Shown in pieces: positions 1 to 7,628 of a stretch of 64,000 nucleotides of DNA. The stretch covers positions 1 through 64,000 of the forward strand of contig JAEZAM010000081.1 of assembly GCA_023430465.1 (NCBI GenBank), in the 5' to 3' direction. The translations under genes were made by a program, and so were the position numbers. Origin of the DNA: Bacteroidota bacterium (GTDB lineage: Bacteria; Bacteroidota; Bacteroidia; Chitinophagales; Chitinophagaceae). How positions within the stretch are numbered: the first letter of the stretch is position 1; every line of letters starts with the position of its first letter. Under the pieces are notes generated by a model. The model was not told where the DNA came from, made no database searches, and saw only the letters and a program-made list of their open reading frames with translations.

Positions 1-477
1 ACGAACAACGGCGGTTTTTGTCCATGTATCATGCCATGGATCCCCGCCCAGCGCGCTGAAGGGTTCAAATGGAACCAGTCTGCACAGGCTGCGCAGGAAA
101 GTATCTTTCCAGGTAAGTGGCGCCCCATCTTCACGGATCACCTTTGTCCGCGTGATCATTTTCCCCAATGTAACACCATTGAACACGCGCTCACATATGG
201 TGTAATAAGTGAGGTAGTTCAATATGGCAATGGCATAGGTAATCAGCAGGATATCCAGTGCCATAGGATTATTGAGGTCGAGATTATACCAGAACTCCGG
301 CGCAAGGCGTTGAAGCAGCATACCAACGACGAGCCCGGTGATATAACTTAATGCAAAACGCATGAAGAGGTTATCGATAAGATAATTTACGAACCGCTGA
401 CCAGTCGAGGCGCGTACATAGTGTAGCTGACCGAATTCATCGTCGAAAAGATTGGTATTTTGAGTTTCGTTTTGCAT
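1..477 (-). CDS. RDD family membrane protein (partial, C-terminus cut by window edge)
   Basis: The minus-strand frame opens with an ATG at 477 and runs off the left edge of the window, giving 159 visible residues. The N-terminus (MQNETQNTNLFDDEFGQLHY) is hydrophilic. It is followed by an RDD-like stretch (TGQRFVNYLIDNLFMR), in which the usual Arg and Asp residues of the first membrane segment are present, and then by two hydrophobic segments. The later part (NGVTLGKMITRTKVIREDG) matches the conserved G-x-T-x-G-K core of RDD proteins. RDD proteins are small polytopic inner-membrane proteins, mostly of unknown or transporter-like function. The substrate cannot be told from the sequence. Confidence 0.8.
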   Translation of the reverse strand, partial: MQNETQNTNLFDDEFGQLHYVRASTGQRFVNYLIDNLFMRFALSYITGLVVGMLLQRLAPEFWYNLDLNNPMALDILLITYAIAILNYLTYYTICERVFNGVTLGKMITRTKVIREDGAPLTWKDTFLRSLCRLVPFEPFSALGGDPWHDTWTKTAVVR

Positions 478-516
478 AAAAAGTTTGAGTTTTTCACCGA
501 AAGATCAGTGGCTTTG

Positions 517-560
517 TTTCACGCAAAGCGCGCAAAGTGAGCAAAGCACGCAAAGCATCA
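517..560. repeat. TTTCACGCAAAG-type dispersed intergenic repeat
   Basis: The stretch begins TTTCACGCAAAG and continues with three more GCAAAG units at about 9-bp spacing. Related copies sit at 9094-9105, 9960-9971 and, more degenerate, 39106-39115 and 2381-2390, always between genes. Nothing coding is supported here. Confidence 0.5.
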
Positions 561-682
561 GACATCCCGCTTTCAGGGCCCTTCGGTACGCGGATTCACT
601 TCGCTCATGCGCTGAAAAATTAAAAAAGTTTATTGCAACCCGCTCTCGCTTTCTTTCTCGCTCTCAGGTAGCAGGCATCCCG

Positions 683-1315
683 CTACAACACCCCACGCTC
701 CTGCAGTTCTTTACGCAGCTTTTCCGGGCTGGTGAAGTGAATACACTGCAGGCCGAGCGATTCGCCGGCCTTGATATTTCTGAGATTATCATCTATAAAC
801 AGCGCCCTCGTCGGATCGACGTTATACCGGTTGAAAAGCACCTGGTAGAATTCGGGAAACGGCTTTCTTGTTTTTTCCTCACCACTCACAACGCGTCCGT
901 CAAACCAGTCCAGGAAATCATAACGCACCAGGGCGATCTCGAATAATCCTGCCTGCCAGTTGGTGAGCGCATAGAAGCGGTATTTGTTCAACGCTTTCAA
1001 CTCACGGAAAATATCGACAGTTCCGTGGATCGGGCCCTTGAGCATCTCGGTCCAGCGGCCATAAAAATTGCGGATGTCCTTTTCCCATTCTGGATGCTCT
1101 TCTATCAGCAGTTTGGTCGCTGTGAAAATGGATCGACCGGCGTCCTGTTCTTCATTCCAGTCTGAAGTACAGACTTTATTGAAAAAGAATTCACGCTTTT
1201 CCGCCGTTTCAAAATAGGTATCATGAAATACATAATTCGGGTTCCAGTCTACCAGCACAGCGCCGAGATCGAAAATGATCGTATCAATGACTGGGGTGGG
1301 GTTTTGTTGGTTCAT
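683..1315 (-). CDS. HAD-superfamily phosphatase (YihX-like)
   Basis: This 210-residue protein has the HAD motifs in order. The nucleophile motif IIFDLGAVLVDW has the presumed catalytic Asp at residue 16. The Thr motif lies in YALTNW, and the lysine/acidic end in EEKTRKPFPEFY and FIDDNLRNIKAGESLG. The D-L-G form of motif I and the overall length fit the YihX/haloacid dehalogenase-like sugar-phosphate phosphatases (HAD-IA) rather than a dehalogenase. The substrate is not predictable. Its start lies 32 bp inside the upstream SemiSWEET gene, so the two are probably translationally coupled. No better in-frame start exists, because motif I begins only a few codons later. Confidence 0.85.
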   Translation of the reverse strand: MNQQNPTPVIDTIIFDLGAVLVDWNPNYVFHDTYFETAEKREFFFNKVCTSDWNEEQDAGRSIFTATKLLIEEHPEWEKDIRNFYGRWTEMLKGPIHGTVDIFRELKALNKYRFYALTNWQAGLFEIALVRYDFLDWFDGRVVSGEEKTRKPFPEFYQVLFNRYNVDPTRALFIDDNLRNIKAGESLGLQCIHFTSPEKLRKELQERGVL

Positions 1316-1574
1316 CCTTGAATTTAAATTTGAAATAAATCATGGTAAGCGAAAAAGCCAGGAGTATTCCATTGGTGAGAATGATCACCCAGTTTACCGG
1401 ATCGAGAAGTGCAGCATACGCGATCCACATCACTTCGTTGATGGCGGCGATCAGGAACATCATCAGCGATATCCCGCTCGCATTGCGTTCCCGCGCTGTT
1501 TTGATAACCTGGGGCAGAAAGGTCAACGTGGTAACTGCTCCTGCGGCATAGCCTAAGATTTCTACCGGACTCAT
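1284..1574 (-). CDS. SemiSWEET-family sugar transporter
   Basis: This 96-residue protein has three predicted membrane helices, and the PQ-loop dipeptide is at residues 21-22 (FLPQVIKTARERNASGIS). The length and the single triple-helix bundle are those of bacterial SemiSWEETs, which dimerise to form a sugar-conducting pore in the inner membrane. The Asn in the third helix region (LTNGILLAF) and the Trp in the second (VMWIAYA) occupy positions used by the family for substrate contact. The gene overlaps the start of the downstream HAD phosphatase by 32 bp. This suggests that the transporter and phosphatase form a small sugar or sugar-phosphate unit, which is an inference from layout only. Confidence 0.85.
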   Translation of the reverse strand: MSPVEILGYAAGAVTTLTFLPQVIKTARERNASGISLMMFLIAAINEVMWIAYAALLDPVNWVIILTNGILLAFSLTMIYFKFKFKDEPTKPHPSH

Positions 1575-1622
1575 GCATCGAAATTATAGCATTAATGCCA
1601 CTTGGCTAACAACCGTGTCGGG

Positions 1623-2354
1623 TTATCTTTTTTCAAAAAGCCACCAGAACTTCTTCCGGGGCTTGATCTTGTAATTTGTCGTAATGTAGTGGCGGATATG
1701 GTCCATTGCTTCGTCTGCATCGTCGGTGAACAGAACGAGGTCCATGTCCTCCTTTGAAATGGTGCCACGCACGGCCATATCGTTCATCGCATCCATCATT
1801 TCCTTGTAGTATTCTTTGCCGAATAAGACAATAGGAAACTGGGTCAGGCTTTTTGTCTGCACCAGGGTGAGTGTTTCAAAAAATTCATCCATCGTCCCAA
1901 ATCCGCCCGGCATGATGATGAATGCGTAGGAATATTTGATCAGCAACACCTTGCGCACGAAGAAGTGCTCAAACGTCACGGACTTGTGTACGTAGGGATT
2001 TACATGCTGTTCGAATGGGAGCTGGATGTTACATCCGACAGACTGTCCGCCCGCTTCAAATGCGCCTTTGTTTGCCGCTTCCATAATGCCGGGGCCGCCA
2101 CCAGTCATCGTTGTGAAGCCGAGGTCGGCAATTCGTTTACCGAAATCCACGGCCTGCTGATAATAGATGTGATCCTTTTTAAACCGTGCCGAACCAAATA
2201 CGGTGATGCAGGGACCGAGGAAATGAAGATTTCGAAATCCCTTGATAAATTGTTTGAACACCCGGAAAGCGAAAGCCAATTCATATCCCCGGCTCTTGGG
2301 TCCGTCGAGATAAACGTGCTGCTTCGCGGGAACTATTTTTTCGTTTTCATCCAT
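1623..2354 (-). CDS. LOG-family (TIGR00730-type) nucleotide-processing protein
   Basis: Starting at the ATG at 2354 (MDENEKIVPAKQ) the protein is 243 residues. An upstream in-frame ATG at 2402 would add a hydrophobic 16-residue lead that looks spurious. The family signatures are clear: GGGPGIMEAANKG around residues 85-97 and PGGFGTMDE at about 149-157, the Rossmann-fold lysine-decarboxylase-like motif. LOG proteins are phosphoribohydrolases that release free cytokinin-type bases from nucleotides in plants. Bacterial members of this longer class also include AMP nucleosidase-like enzymes. The cellular role here is unknown. Confidence 0.85.
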   Translation of the reverse strand: MDENEKIVPAKQHVYLDGPKSRGYELAFAFRVFKQFIKGFRNLHFLGPCITVFGSARFKKDHIYYQQAVDFGKRIADLGFTTMTGGGPGIMEAANKGAFEAGGQSVGCNIQLPFEQHVNPYVHKSVTFEHFFVRKVLLIKYSYAFIIMPGGFGTMDEFFETLTLVQTKSLTQFPIVLFGKEYYKEMMDAMNDMAVRGTISKEDMDLVLFTDDADEAMDHIRHYITTNYKIKPRKKFWWLFEKR

Positions 2355-2464
2355 AAGGTATAAAAGTAACAAACAGATTGCACGCAAAGTTGTAAAGCAC
2401 ATAATAAGACGCGAAGAAAGTCCTGGTTAGCAGTAAGTGGCTGCGTCTTTGCCAGCTTTGTGTC

Positions 2465-2495
2465 TTTGCCTGAAACAGCAATTTCAGCTATTTTG
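2465..2495 (+). promoter_or_regulatory. Putative sigma-A promoter for xth
   Basis: TTTG at 2465-2468 is followed after 20 bp by TATTTTG at 2489-2495, close to the Bacteroidota consensus TTTG-N(19-20)-TAnnTTTG. The -7 box is one base short. It lies 20 bp before the chosen exonuclease start, leaving a short leader. Confidence 0.45.
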
Positions 2496-2514
2496 CACCC
2501 CTAAACCAACGCAA

Positions 2515-3285
2515 ATGCGCATTGTCAGCTATAATGTGAACGGCATCCGGGCTGCTATCAATAAAGGTCTGATTGATTGGTTGAAAACTGATCCGGCTGA
2601 TGTGATATGCGTTCAGGAAACAAAGGCGCTTAAGGACAATGTGAATCACCGGCTGTTCAATGATCTTGGCTATGAAGACTACTGGTTCAGTGCGCAAAAG
2701 AAGGGTTATAGTGGCGTAGCCGTTTTCACAAAAATAAAACCAGATCACGTGGAATATGGCACTGGCCACAAGGTAAGCGACGATGAAGGACGCGTGATCC
2801 AGCTTGATTTTGGTGATACCCGATTGATCAACGCCTATTTTCCCTCCGGTACAAGTGGCGAGCTCCGCCAGAGTTTCAAATATGTCTGGCTCGATGAAAT
2901 GATGGCCTATCTGAAAAACCTGAGAAAGACAAAGCCAAAGCTGATTCTTTGTGGTGATTATAATATCGCTCACAAGGAAATCGACATACACGACCCTAAA
3001 GGAAATAAGAACACAACTGGTTTCTTACCGGCGGAACGCGAATGGATGAGCAAGTTCCTTGACAATGGCTGGATCGATACGTTCCGCCATTTTCATGATG
3101 AGCCACACCGCTATAGCTGGTGGAGCCAGCGATTTCCATCGGTTCGTCTTCAGAACAAGGGATGGCGGATAGATTACATAACTGTTACAGATCCCTTAAA
3201 AAAGCATTTGCGTTCCTCGGAAATATATCCTGATGTGAAACACAGTGACCATTGCCCGGTATATTTAGATATCGATCTGGTTTGA
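2515..3285 (+). CDS. xth: Exodeoxyribonuclease III / AP endonuclease
   Basis: Translation from the ATG at 2515 gives a 256-residue protein that begins exactly where the family begins (MRIVSYNVNGIRAA). Catalytic residues of the exonuclease III / EEP fold are visible: N7 (YNVNG), E35 (VCVQET-type motif ICVQETKAL), the GDYN motif with the catalytic Asp and Asn, and the terminal SDHCPV with the active-site Asp-His. It repairs abasic sites in DNA and degrades 3' ends. A 26-codon in-frame extension upstream lacks family similarity and overlaps a promoter-like sequence, so it was rejected. Confidence 0.92.
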   Translation: MRIVSYNVNGIRAAINKGLIDWLKTDPADVICVQETKALKDNVNHRLFNDLGYEDYWFSAQKKGYSGVAVFTKIKPDHVEYGTGHKVSDDEGRVIQLDFGDTRLINAYFPSGTSGELRQSFKYVWLDEMMAYLKNLRKTKPKLILCGDYNIAHKEIDIHDPKGNKNTTGFLPAEREWMSKFLDNGWIDTFRHFHDEPHRYSWWSQRFPSVRLQNKGWRIDYITVTDPLKKHLRSSEIYPDVKHSDHCPVYLDIDLV

Positions 3286-3316
3286 GAACGGGTCTGATTT
3301 AACCAAAACTATCTTC

Positions 3317-5668
3317 ATGGAGATCCTATTGCTTCTGCTTGCGGTTATTGTGATCATCCTGCTCGTACGGGGCGCTGGCGGTAACAATGACGCCCAATAC
3401 CGGGATCTGCGCGACAGGCTCAGCCATCTGACCCGGATGGTGGAGCAACTCCAGGCACAGATCAGGAATCAACAAGAGATAAAATCCGACAAACCGGCGC
3501 AGGTCTATAAACCGGATGACGTTTCACCGGACAAACAAACCACACCCAAACCGCCCCCCGCACCTGCAGCCGCGGTAACTCCGAAAGAACACAACGAACC
3601 TTTGACGGACATCAAGCCGATGCCGCATTCCGTGCCACTGGTGACCAAACCAAAGCCTGGCTGGTTCTCCAGGCATCCTGATCTGGAAAAATTCATTGGT
3701 GAAAACCTGATCAACAAGATCGGTATCGGTGTACTGGTGCTGGGTATTTCCTTTTTTGTGAAATATGCGATCGATAAGGATTGGATCGGTGAGGCAGGAC
3801 GGGTAGCGATAGGTCTGGTTGCCGGTGCAATCCTGATTGGCATTGCGCATTATGTACGGAACAGCTATCGGTCCTTTAGTTCCGTGCTGGTGGGTGGCGG
3901 GCTGAGTGTATTCTATTTTACCATAGCCTATGCCTTTCACAGCTATGCGTTGATTGGCCAGCAGGCGGCCTTCCTGATCATGGTGCTCATAACAGGTTTC
4001 GGTGTTGTACTGTCCCTCTTGTATGATCGAAAGGAACTGGCCATCATCGCCACCATAGGTGGATTTGCAACACCATTTATGGTTAGTACCGGGGCCGGGA
4101 ATTATGTAGCCTTATTCACGTATATCGCCATACTAAATACGGGTCTGATGACCCTGGCCTGGTTCAGAAAGTGGCGGGAGATCAATATCATTGCGCTCAT
4201 CTTTGCAACCCTGATCGTTTCGGGCTGGATGATCAACAGGACATTCTTCCATGAAGCACCGTTCCCCTATCGTAACGGCTTTCTCTTTGCCACCTTGTTC
4301 TATATACAGTTTATGGTGATGGCATTATTGAACAACCTGAGATCCGGAAAGCCCTTTGCAGCTCCAGATTTTGGGATCGTCATTGCTATAAACATCCTGT
4401 ATTTCACGGCGGGAACTGTGATGCTTACGTTCTGGGATATTGGCAATGTTCGTGGAATATTTAGTGGAGTGTTGGGTGCCGTGAACCTTGGGCTTGCGGG
4501 GTTGTATTCAAGGAAAGTAAGTAAAGACCGCTCATTCGTGTTGTTATTCACCGGCCTCGGCATAAGCTTCTTGTCGCTCGTAGGCCCGCTGCATTTCGAG
4601 GGCAATGCTGTTGCACTGTTCTGGGCCACCGAATCGGTATTGCTGATCTGGCTGTACAGCATTACGGGGTATGGTCAGCTCCGTACGGTATCGGTGTTGA
4701 CACTTGTGTTGGCAACTGTCTTGTCGGTCGCTAACCTTACATGGCAATACAGTTTCAACACCACATTACCGGTTCTTCTCAATAAGGGTTTCATCACGAC
4801 GTTGTGGACGGGAGTGTCTATCCTGGTCTACAGGCATTTCCTTCAACGAGAGCAAGAGGGAACTAAACCACTGAATCCCGCTTTGGCTAATCTGAATGTC
4901 ATCACCCTGGTGACAGGTATTGGTTTTATATTCCTCGCAGGCGCCTGCGAGATTTTCTTCCAGGTGGCCAGTTTCTCCGGCCAGCCCATGGCTGGTGTAT
5001 TATTGCAGCAGTATATTTTTGCATTTGCCATTGTGCTGAGTTTTCTTTTCCGTCGCTCAGCGGCTTCGCACAATCTGCAGGCTTTACTGACTATAGCGTG
5101 TTTCGCGATCTACTTTTTCACGGGTCTGGGTAATAATCCGGCGAAGGATATTCGACCGGAGTGGTTTATTGCCTACTGGCCTTTACCGTTATTGCTGCTG
5201 GTAATGATTTACTGGCTGGTTCGCAACATCCGGCGTGCGGAAAGCCCTTACCTTGCTTCATACAGGAGCAGCGCCTGGATCATTTCCCTGGCAGTGGTTT
5301 ACATTATTTGCCGGGAATTATATACCGCTATCGCCTGGTTGCATTATGGAAATAAAGACTGGATGTGGTGGGAGAACCTTTACTTTAAAGCAGGAATAAG
5401 CATTACCTGGAGTGTTTGTTCATTTGCACTGATGTGGCTGGGCATGAAGCACCGCTATCAACCCTTGCGGATCATTTCACTCACGCTGTTTACTGCCACA
5501 CTCATCAAACTGTTTATCTACGATATCCGCAATATGCCAGCGGGAGGTAAGATTGCAGCGTTCATTCTCTTAGGCGTGTTGCTGCTCACGGTATCCTTCA
5601 TGTATCAGCGGCTGAAGAAATTACTGATCGATACAAAAACAGAAAACAACGGAAATGCTGATCTATAA
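3317..5668 (+). CDS. DUF2339 polytopic membrane protein
   Basis: This 783-residue protein starts with one membrane helix (residues 1-20). A short coiled segment (about 27-55) and a Pro-rich linker (about 57-115) follow. From residue 130 it has a long series of hydrophobic helices, probably more than twenty, that fill the rest of the chain. The conserved motif at the entry to the membrane part (ENLINKIGIGVLVLGISFF) is typical of DUF2339 proteins of Bacteroidota. The molecular function of this family is not established. The downstream DUF4286 gene overlaps its end by 14 bp, so the two are likely co-translated. Confidence 0.85.
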   Translation: MEILLLLLAVIVIILLVRGAGGNNDAQYRDLRDRLSHLTRMVEQLQAQIRNQQEIKSDKPAQVYKPDDVSPDKQTTPKPPPAPAAAVTPKEHNEPLTDIKPMPHSVPLVTKPKPGWFSRHPDLEKFIGENLINKIGIGVLVLGISFFVKYAIDKDWIGEAGRVAIGLVAGAILIGIAHYVRNSYRSFSSVLVGGGLSVFYFTIAYAFHSYALIGQQAAFLIMVLITGFGVVLSLLYDRKELAIIATIGGFATPFMVSTGAGNYVALFTYIAILNTGLMTLAWFRKWREINIIALIFATLIVSGWMINRTFFHEAPFPYRNGFLFATLFYIQFMVMALLNNLRSGKPFAAPDFGIVIAINILYFTAGTVMLTFWDIGNVRGIFSGVLGAVNLGLAGLYSRKVSKDRSFVLLFTGLGISFLSLVGPLHFEGNAVALFWATESVLLIWLYSITGYGQLRTVSVLTLVLATVLSVANLTWQYSFNTTLPVLLNKGFITTLWTGVSILVYRHFLQREQEGTKPLNPALANLNVITLVTGIGFIFLAGACEIFFQVASFSGQPMAGVLLQQYIFAFAIVLSFLFRRSAASHNLQALLTIACFAIYFFTGLGNNPAKDIRPEWFIAYWPLPLLLLVMIYWLVRNIRRAESPYLASYRSSAWIISLAVVYIICRELYTAIAWLHYGNKDWMWWENLYFKAGISITWSVCSFALMWLGMKHRYQPLRIISLTLFTATLIKLFIYDIRNMPAGGKIAAFILLGVLLLTVSFMYQRLKKLLIDTKTENNGNADL

Positions 5669-5960
5669 TATAACAACCAAGATGGTAGCCGGCATCGAGG
5701 ATGCCTGGCTGGAGTGGGCAAAAACCGAATTTATTCCCGGTGCCATAGCCAGCGGGTGTTTTAACAGCGGGAGGGTCATGCGGCTGCTGGATGTGGATGA
5801 CGAAGAAGGCCCTACCTATGCCATCCAGCTTGAATTCACGGAACGGAAGCAGTATGACAGGTGGAATGAGGAATATGCCGGAGCATCGACAGACGAGGCT
5901 TTCAGGCGCTGGGGCAACCAATTTATCTCTTTCAAGTCACTTCTCGCCATTGTGAATTGA
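5655..5960 (+). CDS. DUF4286 family protein
   Basis: This short soluble protein of 101 residues opens with LIYNITTKM and ends with FISFKSLLAIVN. It has the ferredoxin-like alternation (a beta strand, then IEDAWLEWAKTEFIPG, then QLEFTERKQYDRW) expected for DUF4286. The family is widespread in Bacteroidota and has no assigned function. The start codon lies inside the last five codons of the DUF2339 gene, in another frame. Confidence 0.75.
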   Translation: MLIYNITTKMVAGIEDAWLEWAKTEFIPGAIASGCFNSGRVMRLLDVDDEEGPTYAIQLEFTERKQYDRWNEEYAGASTDEAFRRWGNQFISFKSLLAIVN

Positions 5961-6194
5961 GTGTGCAAAACATTATTTATTTAGTTTTGATTACTGGAAA
6001 ACAATTGTATATTCCTCTAAAACCCAATTCCCGCCTGCATTTCAGAGGACGATCCATGAAAGCCTTTACCGGCGGGCATTTCAGCGGATACTCGTAATTA
6101 ACCGCGTAAAATCACAGTAAGTGAAAACGCTGAAAATCCTTGTCCCTAGCGGATTCGGGCGGGTTGTAAAAAATTGGCAAAATCAAAAAAAACT

Positions 6195-6224
6195 TTTGCT
6201 GGTATGAAAAACCGTATAAATTTG
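6195..6224 (+). promoter_or_regulatory. Promoter of the HU gene
   Basis: TTTG at 6195-6198 and TAAATTTG at 6217-6224, separated by 18 bp, match the Bacteroidota sigma-A consensus fully at the -7 box. The start codon of HU follows 32 bp later. The rest of the 296-bp gap (5961-6194) has GC-rich imperfect repeats (CCCGCC and GCGGATTCGGGCGGG-like) and no coding signal. Confidence 0.7.
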
Positions 6225-6256
6225 TCGGCGTTACTAAATCATTAAAAAACAAGATC

Positions 6257-6526
6257 ATGAACAAAGCTGAATTAATCGCCAAACTGGCTGATGATGCTGG
6301 TATCACGAAGACTCAGGCTAACGATGCGCTGGATTCTTTTGTTGAGGCTGTTACAAAAACATTGAAAGGAAACGGTAAAGTAACTCTCGTTGGTTTCGGT
6401 ACTTTTTCTGTAAGCAAAAGAGCTGCCCGCAATGGTCGTAACCCACAAACTGGTGCGGTTATCAAGATCAAAGCTCGCCGCGTTGCTAAATTCAAAGCTG
6501 GTAAAGAGCTTTCTGGTAAACTCTAA
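6257..6526 (+). CDS. HU family DNA-binding protein
   Basis: The 89-residue length is that of HU. The start MNKAELIAKLADDAGITK is classical, and the DNA-binding arm contains GFGTFSVSKRAARNGRNPQTG followed by the beta-arm return KIKARRVAKFKAGKEL. The Pro of RNPQTG, which intercalates between base pairs, is present. It is a nucleoid-associated protein that bends DNA non-specifically. The gene is monocistronic, with its own strong promoter upstream and an intrinsic terminator downstream. Confidence 0.95.
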   Translation: MNKAELIAKLADDAGITKTQANDALDSFVEAVTKTLKGNGKVTLVGFGTFSVSKRAARNGRNPQTGAVIKIKARRVAKFKAGKELSGKL

Positions 6527-6544
6527 TCAGACCCTTACCGTATT

Positions 6545-6580
6545 AAAAAGCTCCGGTGCTGCAAGAGTACGGAGCTTTTT
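6545..6580 (+). terminator. Intrinsic terminator of the HU gene
   Basis: A perfect 11-bp inverted repeat (AAAAAGCTCCG at 6545-6555 and its complement at 6570-6580) with a 14-nt loop ends in a T run. It is placed 18 bp after the HU stop codon. Confidence 0.85.
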
Positions 6581-6628
6581 TGCTTTAAATAACTAACTTC
6601 GCCGCTGAACTTAAAACTTAAAAAAATC

Positions 6629-6748
6629 ATGGGAAGAGGAGATAAAAAAACTGCAAAAGGCAAACGTTTCAAAGGATCATTTGGTAAAAGCCGCCCGGCT
6701 AAAACCGCCCCTGCGAAAAAAGCTGCAGCTAAGAAGAAATCGGCCTAG
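6629..6748 (+). CDS. 30S ribosomal protein THX
   Basis: This 39-residue, extremely basic reading frame starts MGRGDKKTAKGKRFKGSFGK, the diagnostic core of ribosomal protein THX (GRGDKKTxKGKRxxGSFG). The tail is Ala/Lys-rich and ends KKKSA. THX binds in the 30S head. In Bacteroidota a short THX gene of this kind is common and is often missed in annotation. It follows the HU terminator, so it needs its own promoter, which is not obvious in the short AT-rich spacer. Confidence 0.88.
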   Translation: MGRGDKKTAKGKRFKGSFGKSRPAKTAPAKKAAAKKKSA

Positions 6749-6749
6749 G

Positions 6750-6899
6750 CTGGTTGAGGTTGAGGCTGAGGCTGAGGTTGAGGTTTAGGTTGAGAATAAG
6801 TCAAAATTAAAAATGAAAGATGAAGACGTCTTTTGCATTTTTAATTTTTACTTTTTAATTATTTCGCCTCAACCTTAATCTCAACCTCAACCTCAACTA
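6750..6899. repeat. Inverted array of GAGGTT/GAGGCT hexamers around an AT-rich hairpin
   Basis: From 6750 to about 6795 the plus strand repeats GGTTGA/GGCTGA hexamers. From 6867 to 6899 the complementary hexamers (CCTCAA) return and run into the pdxH stop codon. Between the arms lies an AT-rich inverted repeat around TTAAAAATG / CATTTTTAA. The whole can fold as one long hairpin between two convergent genes and may act as a bidirectional terminator. Confidence 0.7.
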
Positions 6900-7541
6900 A
6901 GGCGCAAGGCGGGCTGTTTTCCAGCTACCATCGTCCTGCAAGGTATACTCGATCCGGTCATGTAACCTTGATGGCCGTCCCTGCCAGAACTCAATTACTA
7001 CGGGCTGTACAAGGTATCCACCCCAGTGTGTCGGCCTTTCGATCGGGTTATCCTTGGCCTTTACTACCATATCCATATAGCGCTGTTCCAGCCATTCGCG
7101 GCTTTCGATCACCGTGCTCTGCGGTGATACAGAAGCGCCCACCTGGCTGCCATGCGGGCGTGAATGGAAATAGGTCGTGCTTTCTTCCTCACTTACCTTC
7201 CGTACAATTCCGGTAATCCTTACCTGGCGCTCCAGCTCTTTCCAAAAAAACACCAGGCAGGCCTTTGGGTTTTCCTGCAACTGGCGACCCTTATAGCTTT
7301 CGTAATTCGTGAAGAAGGTGAACCCTGTGTCGCTTAATCCCTTTAACAATACGATCCGCGCAGACGGGATCCCATCGGCGGAGGCCGTCGCCAGCGTCAT
7401 TGCATTCACTTCGTCTATCTCTGAAATGATCGCTTCCTCCCACCACTTTTCAAACTGGCGTAATGGATTGGGGTCTATTGAATCTTCCGTGAGTGTTTTC
7501 CTGGAGTAGTTTGTCCGAATCGATGCGATATCGCCTGCCAT
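6897..7541 (-). CDS. pdxH: Pyridoxamine 5'-phosphate oxidase
   Basis: This 214-residue protein has the full PdxH layout. The N-terminal arm ends DPNPLRQFEKWWEEA. The FMN-binding split-barrel core includes MTLATASADGIPSARIVLLKG and FFTNYESYKGRQL. The substrate-contact motif SRPHGSQVGASVSPQS follows, with EFWQGRPSRLHDR and the invariant C-terminal RLAP. The enzyme oxidises pyridoxine or pyridoxamine 5'-phosphate to PLP using FMN and oxygen, the last step of the vitamin B6 salvage pathway. It is cytosolic and homodimeric. The gene is convergent with THX, and its stop codon lies in a hexamer repeat. Confidence 0.95.
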   Translation of the reverse strand: MAGDIASIRTNYSRKTLTEDSIDPNPLRQFEKWWEEAIISEIDEVNAMTLATASADGIPSARIVLLKGLSDTGFTFFTNYESYKGRQLQENPKACLVFFWKELERQVRITGIVRKVSEEESTTYFHSRPHGSQVGASVSPQSTVIESREWLEQRYMDMVVKAKDNPIERPTHWGGYLVQPVVIEFWQGRPSRLHDRIEYTLQDDGSWKTARLAP

Positions 7542-7558
7542 GTTCTAGATCGTTTGTG

Positions 7559-7566
7559 CAAATTTA
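7559..7566 (-). promoter_or_regulatory. -7 element of the pdxH promoter
   Basis: On the minus strand TAAATTTG occurs 17 bp before the pdxH start codon, a full match to TAnnTTTG. No good TTTG was found at the expected distance upstream, so only the -7 box is claimed. Confidence 0.45.
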
Positions 7567-7628
7567 GCAGAAGAAGCGGCAATGGTAAAATAGCATCAAT
7601 CCACACTTCAATGCTATCAATGTGAAGC

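Noticed and set aside
485..946. Plus-strand open frame of 153 codons
   Set aside because: It overlaps the HAD phosphatase antisense and includes a low-complexity repeat region. It shows no family motif.
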